Below are positions 17,562 to 25,539 of a DNA stretch of 47,081 nt, in pieces. The position numbers and the translations under genes were made by a program. The first letter of the stretch is position 1. Every line of letters begins with the position of its first letter. Origin of the DNA: Clostridia bacterium. Its GTDB lineage: Bacteria > Bacillota > Clostridia > Oscillospirales > Oscillospiraceae. The notes under the pieces were generated by a model. It was not told where the DNA came from. It saw nothing but the letters and a program-made list of their open reading frames with translations, and did no database searches. Where the stretch lies: positions 1-47,081 of the forward strand of contig JAGKTU010000003.1 in the NCBI GenBank assembly GCA_021153265.1. The letters are read 5' to 3'.

Positions 17562-18620
17562 TTATTCTTCGCTGCCCAAGAAGTAGATCGTGCTCTGACG
17601 GCGGCCGAACTGCATGCACTCCCGGTAGGAGGGGAAATACAGGTCGATGCGCTCGCCCTTGATGCCGCCGCCGCAGTCTTCTGCCGTGGCGATGCCGTAG
17701 ACGTAAGAGCCGTCATTGGTGACGATGAACATCCTCGTTCCGTAGGGAATGTAACGGGGGTCAACCGCCACCGTGCCGATATGCACGATGGTGCCGGTGG
17801 CGGTGACATAGTCACAGCCCTCGTCGGTATGGGTATAGGCAGTGGCCAGAACCTCCCAAGTACCGGTGTAGGTCAGCACCTCGCCGGTGGGCAGGGTGAT
17901 GGTACCGTCGCCGATAACCGGACGGGCATTGGGATCAATGGCCGGCACTTCACCGGTGCCGATGGCGATGACCTCGGTGACCGGCGCAGCAGTGATCGTC
18001 TGGCTATGTACCGTACGGCCGGTCTCCTGCCCGTTGACATAGGTCACAGTGGCACTGCAGAGCATTTCACCGTCCGCGCCGGGGGTGATGACCGTTTCGC
18101 TGCCCTCCGGCAGAGAAGAATCGTAACAATAGGTGGTTTCGTGGGGAATGATGCCGCAGTAGGTCTGCTCTTCTTCCAAAACCCGATCCACCCGAAGAGT
18201 CATACCGTCGTAGGTTTCCGCATTCAGAGGCTGGGATACCACCACACTGTCATCAAGGGTGATGTTCAGACGGTTCAGCAGCGCCTCCACCGTCTCCCCG
18301 TAGGAAGTCACATGGGTATACGTGCCGTGATACATAAGGTCGATTTCCTGACTGCGCTGCACCCTGATGGCCGTGGAGCCGTCCAGCGTGTAGGTATCAT
18401 CCTCGCTGAGCCGCAGGCCGGCCTGATCCAGAATCTCCTCCGGGTCGGTGGCGTAAGTTGTGTAGGTAAAGGTGTGGTTGCCGTCGGTGATCACATAGGT
18501 GTTCTGGGCAAAGACAGGCTGGGAAACCAGCGTCACCGCCGTTATCAGCGCCGCGGCGATCAGCACAAGGCGCAGCATCGGCAGTTTCTTTCGTGCCTGA
18601 TATCTCATTCGCTTTTGCAT
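17562..18620 (-). CDS. YabE-like secreted cell-wall protein (DUF348, G5 and 3D domains)
   Basis: The 352-residue protein begins with a positively charged, hydrophobic export signal (to about residue 38, VFAQ). Next come DUF348-like ubiquitin-fold segments with the TLDGSTAIRVQRS pattern, a G5-type domain (TVTYVNGQETGRT), and a C-terminal 3D domain with the conserved aspartates of its MltA-like barrel (AVDPRYIPYGT, AEDCGGGIKGERIDLY). The family (YabE, Rpf-like) is linked to peptidoglycan remodelling, probably as a lytic transglycosylase. Start fixed by AAGGAGG upstream. It is transcribed from its own strong promoter and followed by a terminator, then rsmA. Confidence 0.88.
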   Translation of the reverse strand: MQKRMRYQARKKLPMLRLVLIAAALITAVTLVSQPVFAQNTYVITDGNHTFTYTTYATDPEEILDQAGLRLSEDDTYTLDGSTAIRVQRSQEIDLMYHGTYTHVTSYGETVEALLNRLNITLDDSVVVSQPLNAETYDGMTLRVDRVLEEEQTYCGIIPHETTYCYDSSLPEGSETVITPGADGEMLCSATVTYVNGQETGRTVHSQTITAAPVTEVIAIGTGEVPAIDPNARPVIGDGTITLPTGEVLTYTGTWEVLATAYTHTDEGCDYVTATGTIVHIGTVAVDPRYIPYGTRMFIVTNDGSYVYGIATAEDCGGGIKGERIDLYFPSYRECMQFGRRQSTIYFLGSEE

Positions 18621-18723
18621 CGGATTTGAGGCCTCCTTCCGGAACAGTTACAACGTTTTCATTCGCTTTCCCAAAAGTATCAAAAGGTTACAAAATGTAT
18701 GTATGCACCCTTGGATGGATATT

Positions 18724-18751
18724 ATTATATCAAATTATCACAAAAAGTCAA
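18724..18751 (-). promoter_or_regulatory. Promoter of the yabE-like gene
   Basis: On the minus strand TTGACT and TATAAT are 16 bases apart, about 100 bases before the ATG. The leader in between contains GGTTACA-type motifs also found at 18873-18881. Confidence 0.75.
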
Positions 18752-18975
18752 GCCTTTATTGGTTTTGCGCTCATTTCGACAACTTTTAGCATGAAATATG
18801 CAATTGCATTATGTTAACCTATACACTAGATGTTGGTCGAACAAAGTTGTATTTTACGAGATATTGTAGCAAAAGGTTACATTTGTTTACATAACGAACA
18901 ATGTTATGTAACCATTCCCGATTTCTCCGTTTGGGGTGTTATGACACCCAATCGGTGTAGTTTTTTCTTGGGGGA
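18752..18975. other. AT-rich divergent spacer with inverted repeats
   Basis: No gene is visible in this stretch. It contains a 9-bp inverted repeat TTACATAAC/GTTATGTAA (18887-18911, 7-base spacer), a GGGTGT/ACACCC hairpin near 18933-18950 followed by a TTTTTT run, and a second copy of AAAAGGTTACA. These may be binding sites or a short transcription stop ahead of thrS. Confidence 0.4.
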
Positions 18976-19004
18976 TTGACTTTTTTTCTAATCTGTGGTA
19001 GATT
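18976..19004 (+). promoter_or_regulatory. Promoter of the thrS T-box transcript
   Basis: TTGACT and TAGATT are 17 bases apart, and the T-box leader begins directly downstream. Confidence 0.7.
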
Positions 19005-19011
19005 TTTTCTA

Positions 19012-19255
19012 TTAAAAGCTGTGACGAAGACACGCGTTCCCGGTAAGATTCCCAGAGAGGGTGCCGTATGGTGAAAGGCATCTGTACCCCTGCCGCGAGC
19101 GATACCACTTCCGAGCCGCCGGGAGGAAATTCCCGGACGGGTGCGCCCGTTAAAGCGTCAATGAGTGACGGCTGTTTGCCGTAACCAGGGTGGAACCGTG
19201 GAATACTTTTGTATCCCACCCCTGATCTTTTCAGGGGGTGGGTATTTTTTATACC
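19012..19255 (+). promoter_or_regulatory. T-box riboswitch (threonine) with terminator
   Basis: The leader carries the hallmark T-box sequence AGGGTGGAACCGTG (19187-19200), which pairs with the 3' end of uncharged tRNA. A strong terminator hairpin follows (19211-19250, TATCCCACCCCTGA against its complement, then TTTTTT). The AGAGAGGG and ATGGTG motifs of stem I lie near 19056 and 19069. The likely specifier codon is ACC (Thr) at 19104-19106 in GATACCACTTCC. Uncharged tRNA-Thr should favour the antiterminator and raise thrS expression. Confidence 0.92.
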
Positions 19256-19283
19256 TCTCCCCACATTAAAGGAGGTAAACAAA

Positions 19284-21080
19284 ATGGAAAACGAAAACCT
19301 GTACACCTTTGAAAACCCCGAGTACCGTAAGACCTACTGGCACACCAGCTCCCACATCATGGCCCAGGCAGTCAAGCGTCTGTGGCCCGAGGTGCAGCTG
19401 GCCATCGGCCCCGCCATCGACGAGGGCTGGTACTACGACTTCGACGCCCCCTTCTCCTTCACCCCTGAGCATCTGACCAAGATCGAAGGCGAGATGAAGA
19501 AGATCTGCAAGGAGCGCATTAAGCTGGAGCGCAGCGAAAAGCCCCGTGCCGAGGCCATTGCCTACATGGAAAGCAAGAACGAGCCTTACAAGGTGGAGCT
19601 GATCAACGACCTGCCCGAGGATGCGGTCATTTCCTTCTACACCCAGGGCGACTTCACCGACCTGTGCGCCGGCCCCCATCTGGACCACACCGGCCGTGTC
19701 CGTCATAACGGCTTCAAGCTGACCAAGAGCTGCGGCGCTTACTGGCGTGGCGACTCTAACCGCAAGATGCTGCAGAGAATCTACGGCATCGGCTTCCCCA
19801 GCAAGGACGAGCTGGATGCCTATCTGGAGCGTCAGGCTGAGGCTCTGAAGCGCGATCACAACAAGCTTGGCCGTGAGCTGGAATTCTTCACCACCGTGGA
19901 GGAGATCGGTCAGGGTCTGCCCATCCTGCTGCCCAAGGGCGCAAGAGTCATCCAGAAGCTGCAGCGCTGGGTTGAGGACGAAGAGCAGAAGCGCGGCTAC
20001 CTGCTGACCAAGACCCCTCTGATGGCAAAGCGTGACCTGTACCGCATCTCCGGCCACTGGGATCACTATCTGGACGGCATGTTCATTCTGGGCGACCCCC
20101 ACGATGAGGAGAAGGAGTGCTTCGCACTGCGCCCCATGACCTGCCCCTTCCAGTATCAGGTCTATCTGAACCGCGCCCGTTCCTACCGCGACCTGCCCAT
20201 GCGTTTAGGCGAGACCTCTACCCTGTTCCGTAACGAGGACTCCGGCGAGATGCACGGACTGATCCGCGTCCGCCAGTTCACCATCTCCGAGGGCCATCTG
20301 GTGCTGCGTCCCGATCAGCTGGAGGAGGAGTTCAAGGGTTGTCTGGAGCTGGCTAAGTACTGCCTCGAAACCGTGGGCATGCTGGAAAACTGCTCCTTCC
20401 GTTTCTCCCAGTGGGATCCTGCCCGTGCCGGCATCAAGTACGAAGGCACCCCCGAGCAGTGGGAAGAGGCTCAGCGTGTCATGGGTCAGATTCTGGACAA
20501 TCTGGGCGTCAAGTACGAGATCGGCATCGACGAGGCCGCCTTCTACGGCCCCAAGCTGGACATTCAGTATAAGAACGTCTTCGGCAAGGAGGATACCATC
20601 GTCACCATCCAGATCGATATGCTGCTGGCTCAGAAGTTCGGCATGGAGTACACCGACGCCGACGGCCAGAAGAAGACCCCCTATATCATCCACCGCACCA
20701 GCTTGGGCTGCTACGAGCGGACTCTGGCTTACCTCATCGAGCGTTACGCCGGTGCTCTGCCCCTGTGGATGATGCCCACTCAGGTCAAGGTCATGCCCAT
20801 CACCGACCGCGCCCACGAGTACTGCAAGGGTCTGGTTGAGGAGTTGAAGAACGCCGGCATCGGCGCCGAGGGTGACTACCGCAGCGAGAAACTGGGCTAC
20901 AAGATCCGTGAGGCTCAGATGCAGAAGATCCCCTACATGCTGGTTGTCGGCGACCGGGATATGGAGAACGGCACCGTTTCCGTCCGTACCCGTAAGGGCG
21001 AGGATCTGGGCGCCATGACTCCCGCCGAGTTCACCGCAAAGTGCCTGCTGGAGATCGCCACCAAGTCCAAGGAAGTTTAA
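19284..21080 (+). CDS. thrS: Threonine-tRNA ligase without the N-terminal TGS domain
   Basis: The start at ATG 19284 has AAAGGAGGT upstream. The 598-residue protein charges tRNA-Thr in the cytoplasm. It begins almost at once with the SAD editing domain (HTSSHIMAQAVKRL, CAGPHLDHTG), then the class II core with motif 2 (TLFRNEDSGEMHGLIRVRQF), zinc-ligand regions (MTCPF, IIHRTSLG), motif 3 (LGCYERTLAYLIERY), and a C-terminal anticodon-binding domain. The TGS domain of about 60 residues seen in E. coli ThrRS is missing; short forms like this are known in Clostridia. Expression is governed by the T-box upstream. Confidence 0.97.
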   Translation: MENENLYTFENPEYRKTYWHTSSHIMAQAVKRLWPEVQLAIGPAIDEGWYYDFDAPFSFTPEHLTKIEGEMKKICKERIKLERSEKPRAEAIAYMESKNEPYKVELINDLPEDAVISFYTQGDFTDLCAGPHLDHTGRVRHNGFKLTKSCGAYWRGDSNRKMLQRIYGIGFPSKDELDAYLERQAEALKRDHNKLGRELEFFTTVEEIGQGLPILLPKGARVIQKLQRWVEDEEQKRGYLLTKTPLMAKRDLYRISGHWDHYLDGMFILGDPHDEEKECFALRPMTCPFQYQVYLNRARSYRDLPMRLGETSTLFRNEDSGEMHGLIRVRQFTISEGHLVLRPDQLEEEFKGCLELAKYCLETVGMLENCSFRFSQWDPARAGIKYEGTPEQWEEAQRVMGQILDNLGVKYEIGIDEAAFYGPKLDIQYKNVFGKEDTIVTIQIDMLLAQKFGMEYTDADGQKKTPYIIHRTSLGCYERTLAYLIERYAGALPLWMMPTQVKVMPITDRAHEYCKGLVEELKNAGIGAEGDYRSEKLGYKIREAQMQKIPYMLVVGDRDMENGTVSVRTRKGEDLGAMTPAEFTAKCLLEIATKSKEV

Positions 21081-21095
21081 GTTTTTCTTACAATG

Positions 21096-21128
21096 CAAGC
21101 CGCCCTGTCCGGGCGGCTTGTTTTCTTT
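21096..21128 (+). terminator. Terminator of thrS
   Basis: CAAGCCGCCC and GGGCGGCTTG form a perfect 10-bp stem with a 5-base loop, followed by TTTTCTTT. Confidence 0.9.
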
Positions 21129-21146
21129 GCCCGGATGTGATAAAAT
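21118..21146 (+). promoter_or_regulatory. Probable promoter of the elyC-like operon
   Basis: TTGTTT and TAAAAT are 17 bases apart. The -35 box overlaps the thrS terminator tail, and the gene starts about 45 bases downstream. Confidence 0.5.
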
Positions 21147-21189
21147 GCCATTACAAACGTAACATGTTACCCCACACAGGAGAAATTCC

Positions 21190-22251
21190 ATGGCTGAAAA
21201 AAAGACCGGCGGCAAAGCCGCCTCCACACAGAAAAAGAAAACGCCGTCCAAGCCGGCGGGATCCGGTAAAACCGGGACTTCCCAAAAGACGGCAGCATCC
21301 AAGAAGCCTGCCGCGAAAACGCCTGCGAAAAAGACTTCGCCAAAGCAAACTCCAGCCAAGAAAGCACCGCCGAAGAAGGCTGCGCAGCCGAAAAAGTCCC
21401 AGCCGGTCAAAAAGCCCGTCGCGCCTGCCGCGCCTCAGCACCGGACCATCGCCGACCGGAAGGTGGCATGGAGCAAGGTGGACAAATGGAGTCTGGCAAG
21501 GTGGCTGATGCTGATCCCGCTGGGCTTTTTCGCCTTCTCCTTTGGCTTTTTGTATGTCGGCTGCAGCTTCACCGCGCTGGTGTGCTGCGCGATGATAGCC
21601 GTGCTGCTGTTTTACAATGTCTGCGCCATGCTGGAAAAGACCTACCCCCATCCGACTAAGGTGGTGAAGCGCGTGTTTACCGTACTTCTTTGCATCGGCA
21701 TTCTGATCCTTGGTGTGACGGAAGCGCTGATCATCAAAGCCAGCTTGGGCGATCCCGACCCGGGCTGCAAATATGTGGTGGTGCTGGGTGCCAAGGTGCG
21801 CCACGACGGCCCGTCCGTGTCCCTGCAGAACCGCATCGACGCGGCATATGACTATCTCACCACCCACCCGGATGCCATCGCAGTGGTCTCCGGCGGTCAG
21901 GGCGAAGATGAGCCCATGACCGAAGCGGAGTGCATCTACCGCGCGCTCATCGGCCGGGGCATCGACCCGGAACGGGTGTGGATAGAGGACAAGGCCACCT
22001 CCACATGGGAAAATCTCCAGTTTTCTCTGGATCTCATCGAGGAAAAGACCGGCCTTCGCCCGGAAACCATCGGCATCATCTCCAGCGAGTATCACCTCTT
22101 CCGGGCAGGGCTGTTCGCCGATGCCTGTCAGGTGGAATCCGTGGGCATTCCGGCGAAAACCACCCTGAAATCCCAGAAACTGAACCATTTTTTACGGGAA
22201 GTGGCCGGTGTCTGGCACTATATCCTGTTAGGAGGTCAATATGAGAACTGA
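21190..22251 (+). CDS. ElyC/YdcF-family (DUF218) membrane protein with lysine/proline-rich N-terminus
   Basis: The first 80 or so of 353 residues are almost only Lys, Ala, Pro, Ser, Thr and Gln, like a histone H1 tail (KKPAAKTPAKKTSPK). Three hydrophobic segments follow between about 103 and 185. The C-terminal DUF218 domain (about 195-335) has its usual motifs: VVLGAKV, VVSGGQGEDEPMTEA, EDKATSTWENL and SSEYHLFRA. Family members such as SanA and ElyC affect envelope integrity and peptidoglycan or lipid-carrier metabolism; the exact reaction is not established. The basic tail would face the cytoplasm and could touch nucleic acid or anionic lipid; that is inference. It overlaps the next gene by 11 bases. 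Confidence 0.85.
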   Translation: MAEKKTGGKAASTQKKKTPSKPAGSGKTGTSQKTAASKKPAAKTPAKKTSPKQTPAKKAPPKKAAQPKKSQPVKKPVAPAAPQHRTIADRKVAWSKVDKWSLARWLMLIPLGFFAFSFGFLYVGCSFTALVCCAMIAVLLFYNVCAMLEKTYPHPTKVVKRVFTVLLCIGILILGVTEALIIKASLGDPDPGCKYVVVLGAKVRHDGPSVSLQNRIDAAYDYLTTHPDAIAVVSGGQGEDEPMTEAECIYRALIGRGIDPERVWIEDKATSTWENLQFSLDLIEEKTGLRPETIGIISSEYHLFRAGLFADACQVESVGIPAKTTLKSQKLNHFLREVAGVWHYILLGGQYEN

Positions 22252-22639
22252 CCGCGAAACAGAACGCAAAGCCGCCATGGCCATGGGCATCGCGGTGAGC
22301 ATTTTCGGCATTTTCTTTGTTGTGATCTGGTGTGTGATCGCCGCATCCATCGGCGCATGGTTTATGATCCTGTTTGCGATCCCCGTTGTGGGATTTTTGG
22401 TGCTCCGGCTGGTGTTCATGCTGCGGCAGCCGAAGCGCGACCCATGGGACATCCCCCATCGGCGCAGCCCGGATCCCGCCTCTGTGCATTCGGCGGTGGA
22501 AGATGTGTTCGAGCGCGCAGCCAACCGGGGCAGTGAAGACGCCCGATCCGGAGGTTCTCCCCGGTTCTGCCATAGCTGCCGCAACTGGGTTCACAACGAT
22601 TTCCAGTTCTGTCCCAAGTGCGGCAGGCGGATCTTCTAA
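22241..22639 (+). CDS. Small membrane protein with C-terminal zinc ribbon
   Basis: The 132-residue protein has two hydrophobic segments (about 11-35 and 38-60) and a soluble tail with a zinc-ribbon pattern at the C-terminus (CHSCRNW and CPKCGRRIF, two CxxC pairs 13 residues apart). A GGAGGT site overlaps the end of the upstream gene. The tail shares the DPWD motif with the next protein (PKRDPWDIPHRR and REIDPWDRPDID), hinting at a shared partner or origin. Function unknown. Confidence 0.8.
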   Translation: MRTDRETERKAAMAMGIAVSIFGIFFVVIWCVIAASIGAWFMILFAIPVVGFLVLRLVFMLRQPKRDPWDIPHRRSPDPASVHSAVEDVFERAANRGSEDARSGGSPRFCHSCRNWVHNDFQFCPKCGRRIF

Positions 22640-22653
22640 AAGGAGGATCGACC

Positions 22654-23025
22654 ATGCAGACGCAAACTCAAAACTCCAAGAAAAAATCTTCTTCCAAATC
22701 CATCATCGGCGTTGCAGTTGCCCTGTGGCTGCTGAATCCGGTGCTGTTGATACTGGCCGGTATGTGCTACGGTGTTTACCTGCTTATTAAGCAGATCGCC
22801 AACGCCACTCCCCCTGTCCAGTACCCCACCAACGCCGCACCTCCCGTCCGGCATTCCACCAACACCGCACCTCCCGTCCGGCATCAGCCTGCTTTTGACG
22901 ATTGTCCCACAGGATTATTCTGCTTCCACCGGGATAAGGGCGAGCATCACGTCCGCCACGGCCGGGAGATCGATCCCTGGGATCGGCCCGACATTGACAT
23001 CAGCCGATACCAGAGAAGACGCTAA
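22654..23025 (+). CDS. Small membrane protein with proline-rich 10-residue repeats
   Basis: Start at ATG 22654 with AAAAGGAGG upstream, 14 bases after the previous gene. The 123 residues comprise a basic head, one long hydrophobic segment (about 19-45), three 10-residue repeats of the TNAAPPVRHS type, and a charged His/Asp-rich tail. It is the last gene of a three-gene unit. No family recognised. Confidence 0.75.
   Translation: MQTQTQNSKKKSSSKSIIGVAVALWLLNPVLLILAGMCYGVYLLIKQIANATPPVQYPTNAAPPVRHSTNTAPPVRHQPAFDDCPTGLFCFHRDKGEHHVRHGREIDPWDRPDIDISRYQRRR
22798..22887 (+). repeat. Three tandem 30-bp repeats inside the small membrane protein gene
   Basis: Units start at 22798, 22828 and 22858. The last two are nearly identical, the first is degenerate. 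They encode the APPVRH-type repeats, so copy number may vary between strains. Confidence 0.8.
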
Positions 23026-23034
23026 ATAAAAGAA

Positions 23035-23069
23035 ACCGACCTGTGATATACACAGGTCGGTAATTTTTT
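23035..23069. terminator. Bidirectional terminator between small membrane protein and sortase genes
   Basis: ACCGACCTGTG and CACAGGTCGGT form an 11-bp stem with a 5-base loop. A T-run follows on the plus side and a shorter TTTCTTTTA on the minus side, and the genes converge here. Confidence 0.9.
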
Positions 23070-23886
23070 AATCCTGACGCACCGCCACCACCACGAAGCG
23101 GCCGTTGCGCTGGCTGTATTCGCAGGTGGACAGGCAGATGAGCTTGTCACCGTACTCCGGCACGATGCCGGTATCATAGAGAGAGAGCTCCCGGCAGGTG
23201 GCGACGAAGGCATCAAACTCCTCCGCATTTGCCGCATCGGCGAACTTGTGGTAGGGGAAGCCCTCGTCGATGGTGGCCGTGGTCTTGAACACGGCGAAGA
23301 TCTCGTAGGTATGATGCTCATAGAGGGTGTCGAACTGGATATTGCGGTGATTTTCCCAGTAGGCCTGCTTTTTGTACCGCTCCAGACCGCCGAACATACT
23401 GCCGTCTTTCATATTGTGGCCGTAGATGGTCACATTGTCGGAGGGTTTGTTCACGTCGCAGACTTCCCGGACATACAGACAGCCACGGGAACTTTTCTTC
23501 TGCTCGAAACTGCGTTTCAAATAGTAGTCCACCGAATCCGGAGTCTGCATGACGGGGTAATTGATCTTGGTATCGGGAATGGTGATCCAGCCCACCAGAT
23601 GGTTGTTCAGCTCGTACACAGGCGCGTACTCCGGCAGGACGATTTTTTCCTCCACCGTGCCATCGGGCGCCACCACGACCTCACCGATGACCGGGTCTTC
23701 GTAGTATTCCTCTTCGTTGTAGGTAGGATCGTTGCGGACACTTTCGACGATATCAGCAAGTTCATCATACTGTGCCTGCTGTTCCTTACCCTCAAAAAAA
23801 TAGCTGCCCACATAATATGCGCTGAAGGCAAACACCGCGATCAGCACCACGATGAGCAAAAAATACAGCACTTTTCCAATCTTCAT
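23068..23886 (-). CDS. srtB: Class B sortase
   Basis: Start chosen at ATG 23886, because the GTG at 23898 lies within the GGAGGTG ribosome site. The 272-residue protein has an N-terminal membrane anchor (about 6-30), an acidic linker, and the sortase barrel with the catalytic triad His157 (IYGHNMK), Cys255 (LSTCEY) and Arg263 (NGRFVVVAVR). The spacing and SxxCEYS context fit class B. Sortases cut a C-terminal sorting signal and join the protein to peptidoglycan or into pili. No protein in this window has a recognisable sorting signal, so its substrate lies elsewhere. It is transcribed alone from a perfect consensus promoter. Confidence 0.93.
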   Translation of the reverse strand: MKIGKVLYFLLIVVLIAVFAFSAYYVGSYFFEGKEQQAQYDELADIVESVRNDPTYNEEEYYEDPVIGEVVVAPDGTVEEKIVLPEYAPVYELNNHLVGWITIPDTKINYPVMQTPDSVDYYLKRSFEQKKSSRGCLYVREVCDVNKPSDNVTIYGHNMKDGSMFGGLERYKKQAYWENHRNIQFDTLYEHHTYEIFAVFKTTATIDEGFPYHKFADAANAEEFDAFVATCRELSLYDTGIVPEYGDKLICLSTCEYSQRNGRFVVVAVRQD

Positions 23887-23921
23887 TTCAGAAAACACCT
23901 CCGGGTGAGCAATTTCTATTC

Positions 23922-23950
23922 ATTATACCGCCCCGGAAACCCGGTGTCAA
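23922..23950 (-). promoter_or_regulatory. Consensus promoter of the sortase gene
   Basis: On the minus strand TTGACA and TATAAT match the vegetative consensus at all 12 positions with 17-base spacing. Strong constitutive transcription is expected unless a repressor acts. Confidence 0.88.
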
Positions 23951-23961
23951 GTGACGGAAAA

Positions 23962-23986
23962 TCGGGAGACCGGTTTGGTCTCCCGA
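23962..23986 (-). terminator. Terminator of the LRR lipoprotein gene
   Basis: TCGGGAGACC and GGTCTCCCGA form a perfect 10-bp stem. On the minus strand it is followed by TTTTCC. Confidence 0.85.
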
Positions 23987-23991
23987 TGAAC

Positions 23992-25404
23992 TTATCCGTG
24001 CATATAATGCATACCCAGCATATCACGCATATCGTAGTAATTCTGGCTGGTGCGCCAGCCGCCGCCCGTAGAGGACTCCTGATTGGTCACAAACTCGGTA
24101 TTGGGCAGTGCCTCACGCACCGGCACACGCGCCTCCATGCTCAGCTTGCACTTGCTCCACCAAAGCCGCTTCAGCCAGGTCATCTGCATCAGCGGCGTGG
24201 CATCCCGGCCCTGCGTATAGCCGATGTTCAGATCCTCCAGACCTGTCAGGGTGGCCAGAGGGGAATAATCCTCGATGGGACACAGGAACGCTTCCAGATA
24301 CTTAAGGTTTGTCAGACCCGTCAGCGGTGTCAGATCCGAAATCTCCGTATCTGCGATAACCAGATATTTGAGGTTCGGCATAAAGGCAACAAATTCGCAG
24401 TTGGTGATCTCGTTATGTCCCAGATCCAGGCAGATCATATCCGTGCAGTAGCGCAGGTTGTAAGCCGCCTCGTCGTCCAGATAGTACTTGTACTTGTATT
24501 TGTAAACGATAAACTCCGTCAGATCCGTGCGGACGGTGATGTAAGGGCCAAGGGTCACATTCCAGATGAACCGAACATCCTCATGCCGGCGGTTCAGGGC
24601 ATCCATATCCTCGTTGGGAACGCCGCAGTCGCACATCGTGACCTTCTTGAGTTGGGGCAGGTATCCCAGTTTATCCTCTACTTCGGACACATCCGCCACG
24701 GCGATGCCGGAAAGATCCAGTTCCTCGATGTCCTTCGATACCACCATGCCGCAGATTTCCACATCCCAGTCAAATGTTACATAGGAATAGACTTCCTGCA
24801 GTTCGAAGAGCACTTCCACGGCAGGCAGTTCGCCGGTAAGCTTCAATCCCTTAAGTTGGGGCAGCAGCTTCAGCGCGATCTGAAGATCTTCCGCGGAAAT
24901 ATCGGCAAACGCCGCCTCTGTGGCATCGGCAGGCAGGTTCTGACCGCCCAATTCCACCACATAATCCACCTGAAGCTGGGGATATTGGGTCATCAGGCCC
25001 AGAAGCCCGGCATAATCCCGGCAGGCGGTGGCATCCAGATGGGTCAGCTTCGGGAAGTAGGCAAGTTCCGCTTCTTCGGTGCCGGTCAGCTCCGCCACGG
25101 TCAGCGCGGTGGTGTCCGCAGGATAGGCCTTGCCCTGGAACATGGGTGTCCACGTAATCTGACAGCCCGGCAGCATGGCCGTCAGCTTGTCATAAGTCTC
25201 GCCGTTGATGCCGGTATTGCAGACATTCAGGGCTTTCAGCTGAGTGAATTGCCCCAGCACTTCCACATTCTCCAGCGGTGCGCCGGATAAATCCAGCTCC
25301 ACGGTATCGATGGGGTATTTCGTTTCGCCGATGGTGACTTTTTCCTTGCAGCCAGCCAGCAGCAGGAGCATGCACAGCAGCAAGATAGGCAATCGCTTTC
25401 GCAT
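23992..25404 (-). CDS. Leucine-rich-repeat lipoprotein
   Basis: The 470-residue protein starts with a lipoprotein signal (MRKRLPILLLCMLLLLAGC, lipidated Cys19). Leucine-rich repeats follow through most of the chain, seen as LKALNVCNTGI, LEELDLSGIAV-like strands, LICLDLGHNEI, LKYLVIADTEI and LEDLNIGYT. The protein should sit on the outer face of the cytoplasmic membrane and bind another protein or glycan; the partner is not known. Its own promoter and terminator bracket it, so it is monocistronic and independent of the sortase gene. Confidence 0.88.
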   Translation of the reverse strand: MRKRLPILLLCMLLLLAGCKEKVTIGETKYPIDTVELDLSGAPLENVEVLGQFTQLKALNVCNTGINGETYDKLTAMLPGCQITWTPMFQGKAYPADTTALTVAELTGTEEAELAYFPKLTHLDATACRDYAGLLGLMTQYPQLQVDYVVELGGQNLPADATEAAFADISAEDLQIALKLLPQLKGLKLTGELPAVEVLFELQEVYSYVTFDWDVEICGMVVSKDIEELDLSGIAVADVSEVEDKLGYLPQLKKVTMCDCGVPNEDMDALNRRHEDVRFIWNVTLGPYITVRTDLTEFIVYKYKYKYYLDDEAAYNLRYCTDMICLDLGHNEITNCEFVAFMPNLKYLVIADTEISDLTPLTGLTNLKYLEAFLCPIEDYSPLATLTGLEDLNIGYTQGRDATPLMQMTWLKRLWWSKCKLSMEARVPVREALPNTEFVTNQESSTGGGWRTSQNYYDMRDMLGMHYMHG

Positions 25405-25435
25405 GGGTCAACCTCCTAATTTTTCCTTTTCTCCT

Positions 25436-25464
25436 ATTATCGGGAAAAAGGGTGGTTTCGTCAA
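25436..25464 (-). promoter_or_regulatory. Promoter of the LRR lipoprotein gene
   Basis: On the minus strand TTGACG and GATAAT are 17 bases apart, about 30 bases before the start codon region. Confidence 0.65.
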
Positions 25465-25482
25465 GCCTAAATTCGACAAACG

Positions 25483-25511
25483 TTGACTTCCCCATCAAAA
25501 TATGGTAGCAT
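25483..25511 (+). promoter_or_regulatory. Probable promoter of the PHP phosphatase gene
   Basis: TTGACT and TAGCAT are 17 bases apart, followed by a GGAGGTG ribosome site near 25527. Confidence 0.5.
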
Positions 25512-25539
25512 CGAACCAAAGAATTTGGAGGTGACCAAT

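Noticed and set aside
19209..19283. Upstream start for thrS that would add 25 residues
   Set aside because: It lies in the T-box terminator and antiterminator; AAAGGAGGT before 19284 marks the real start.
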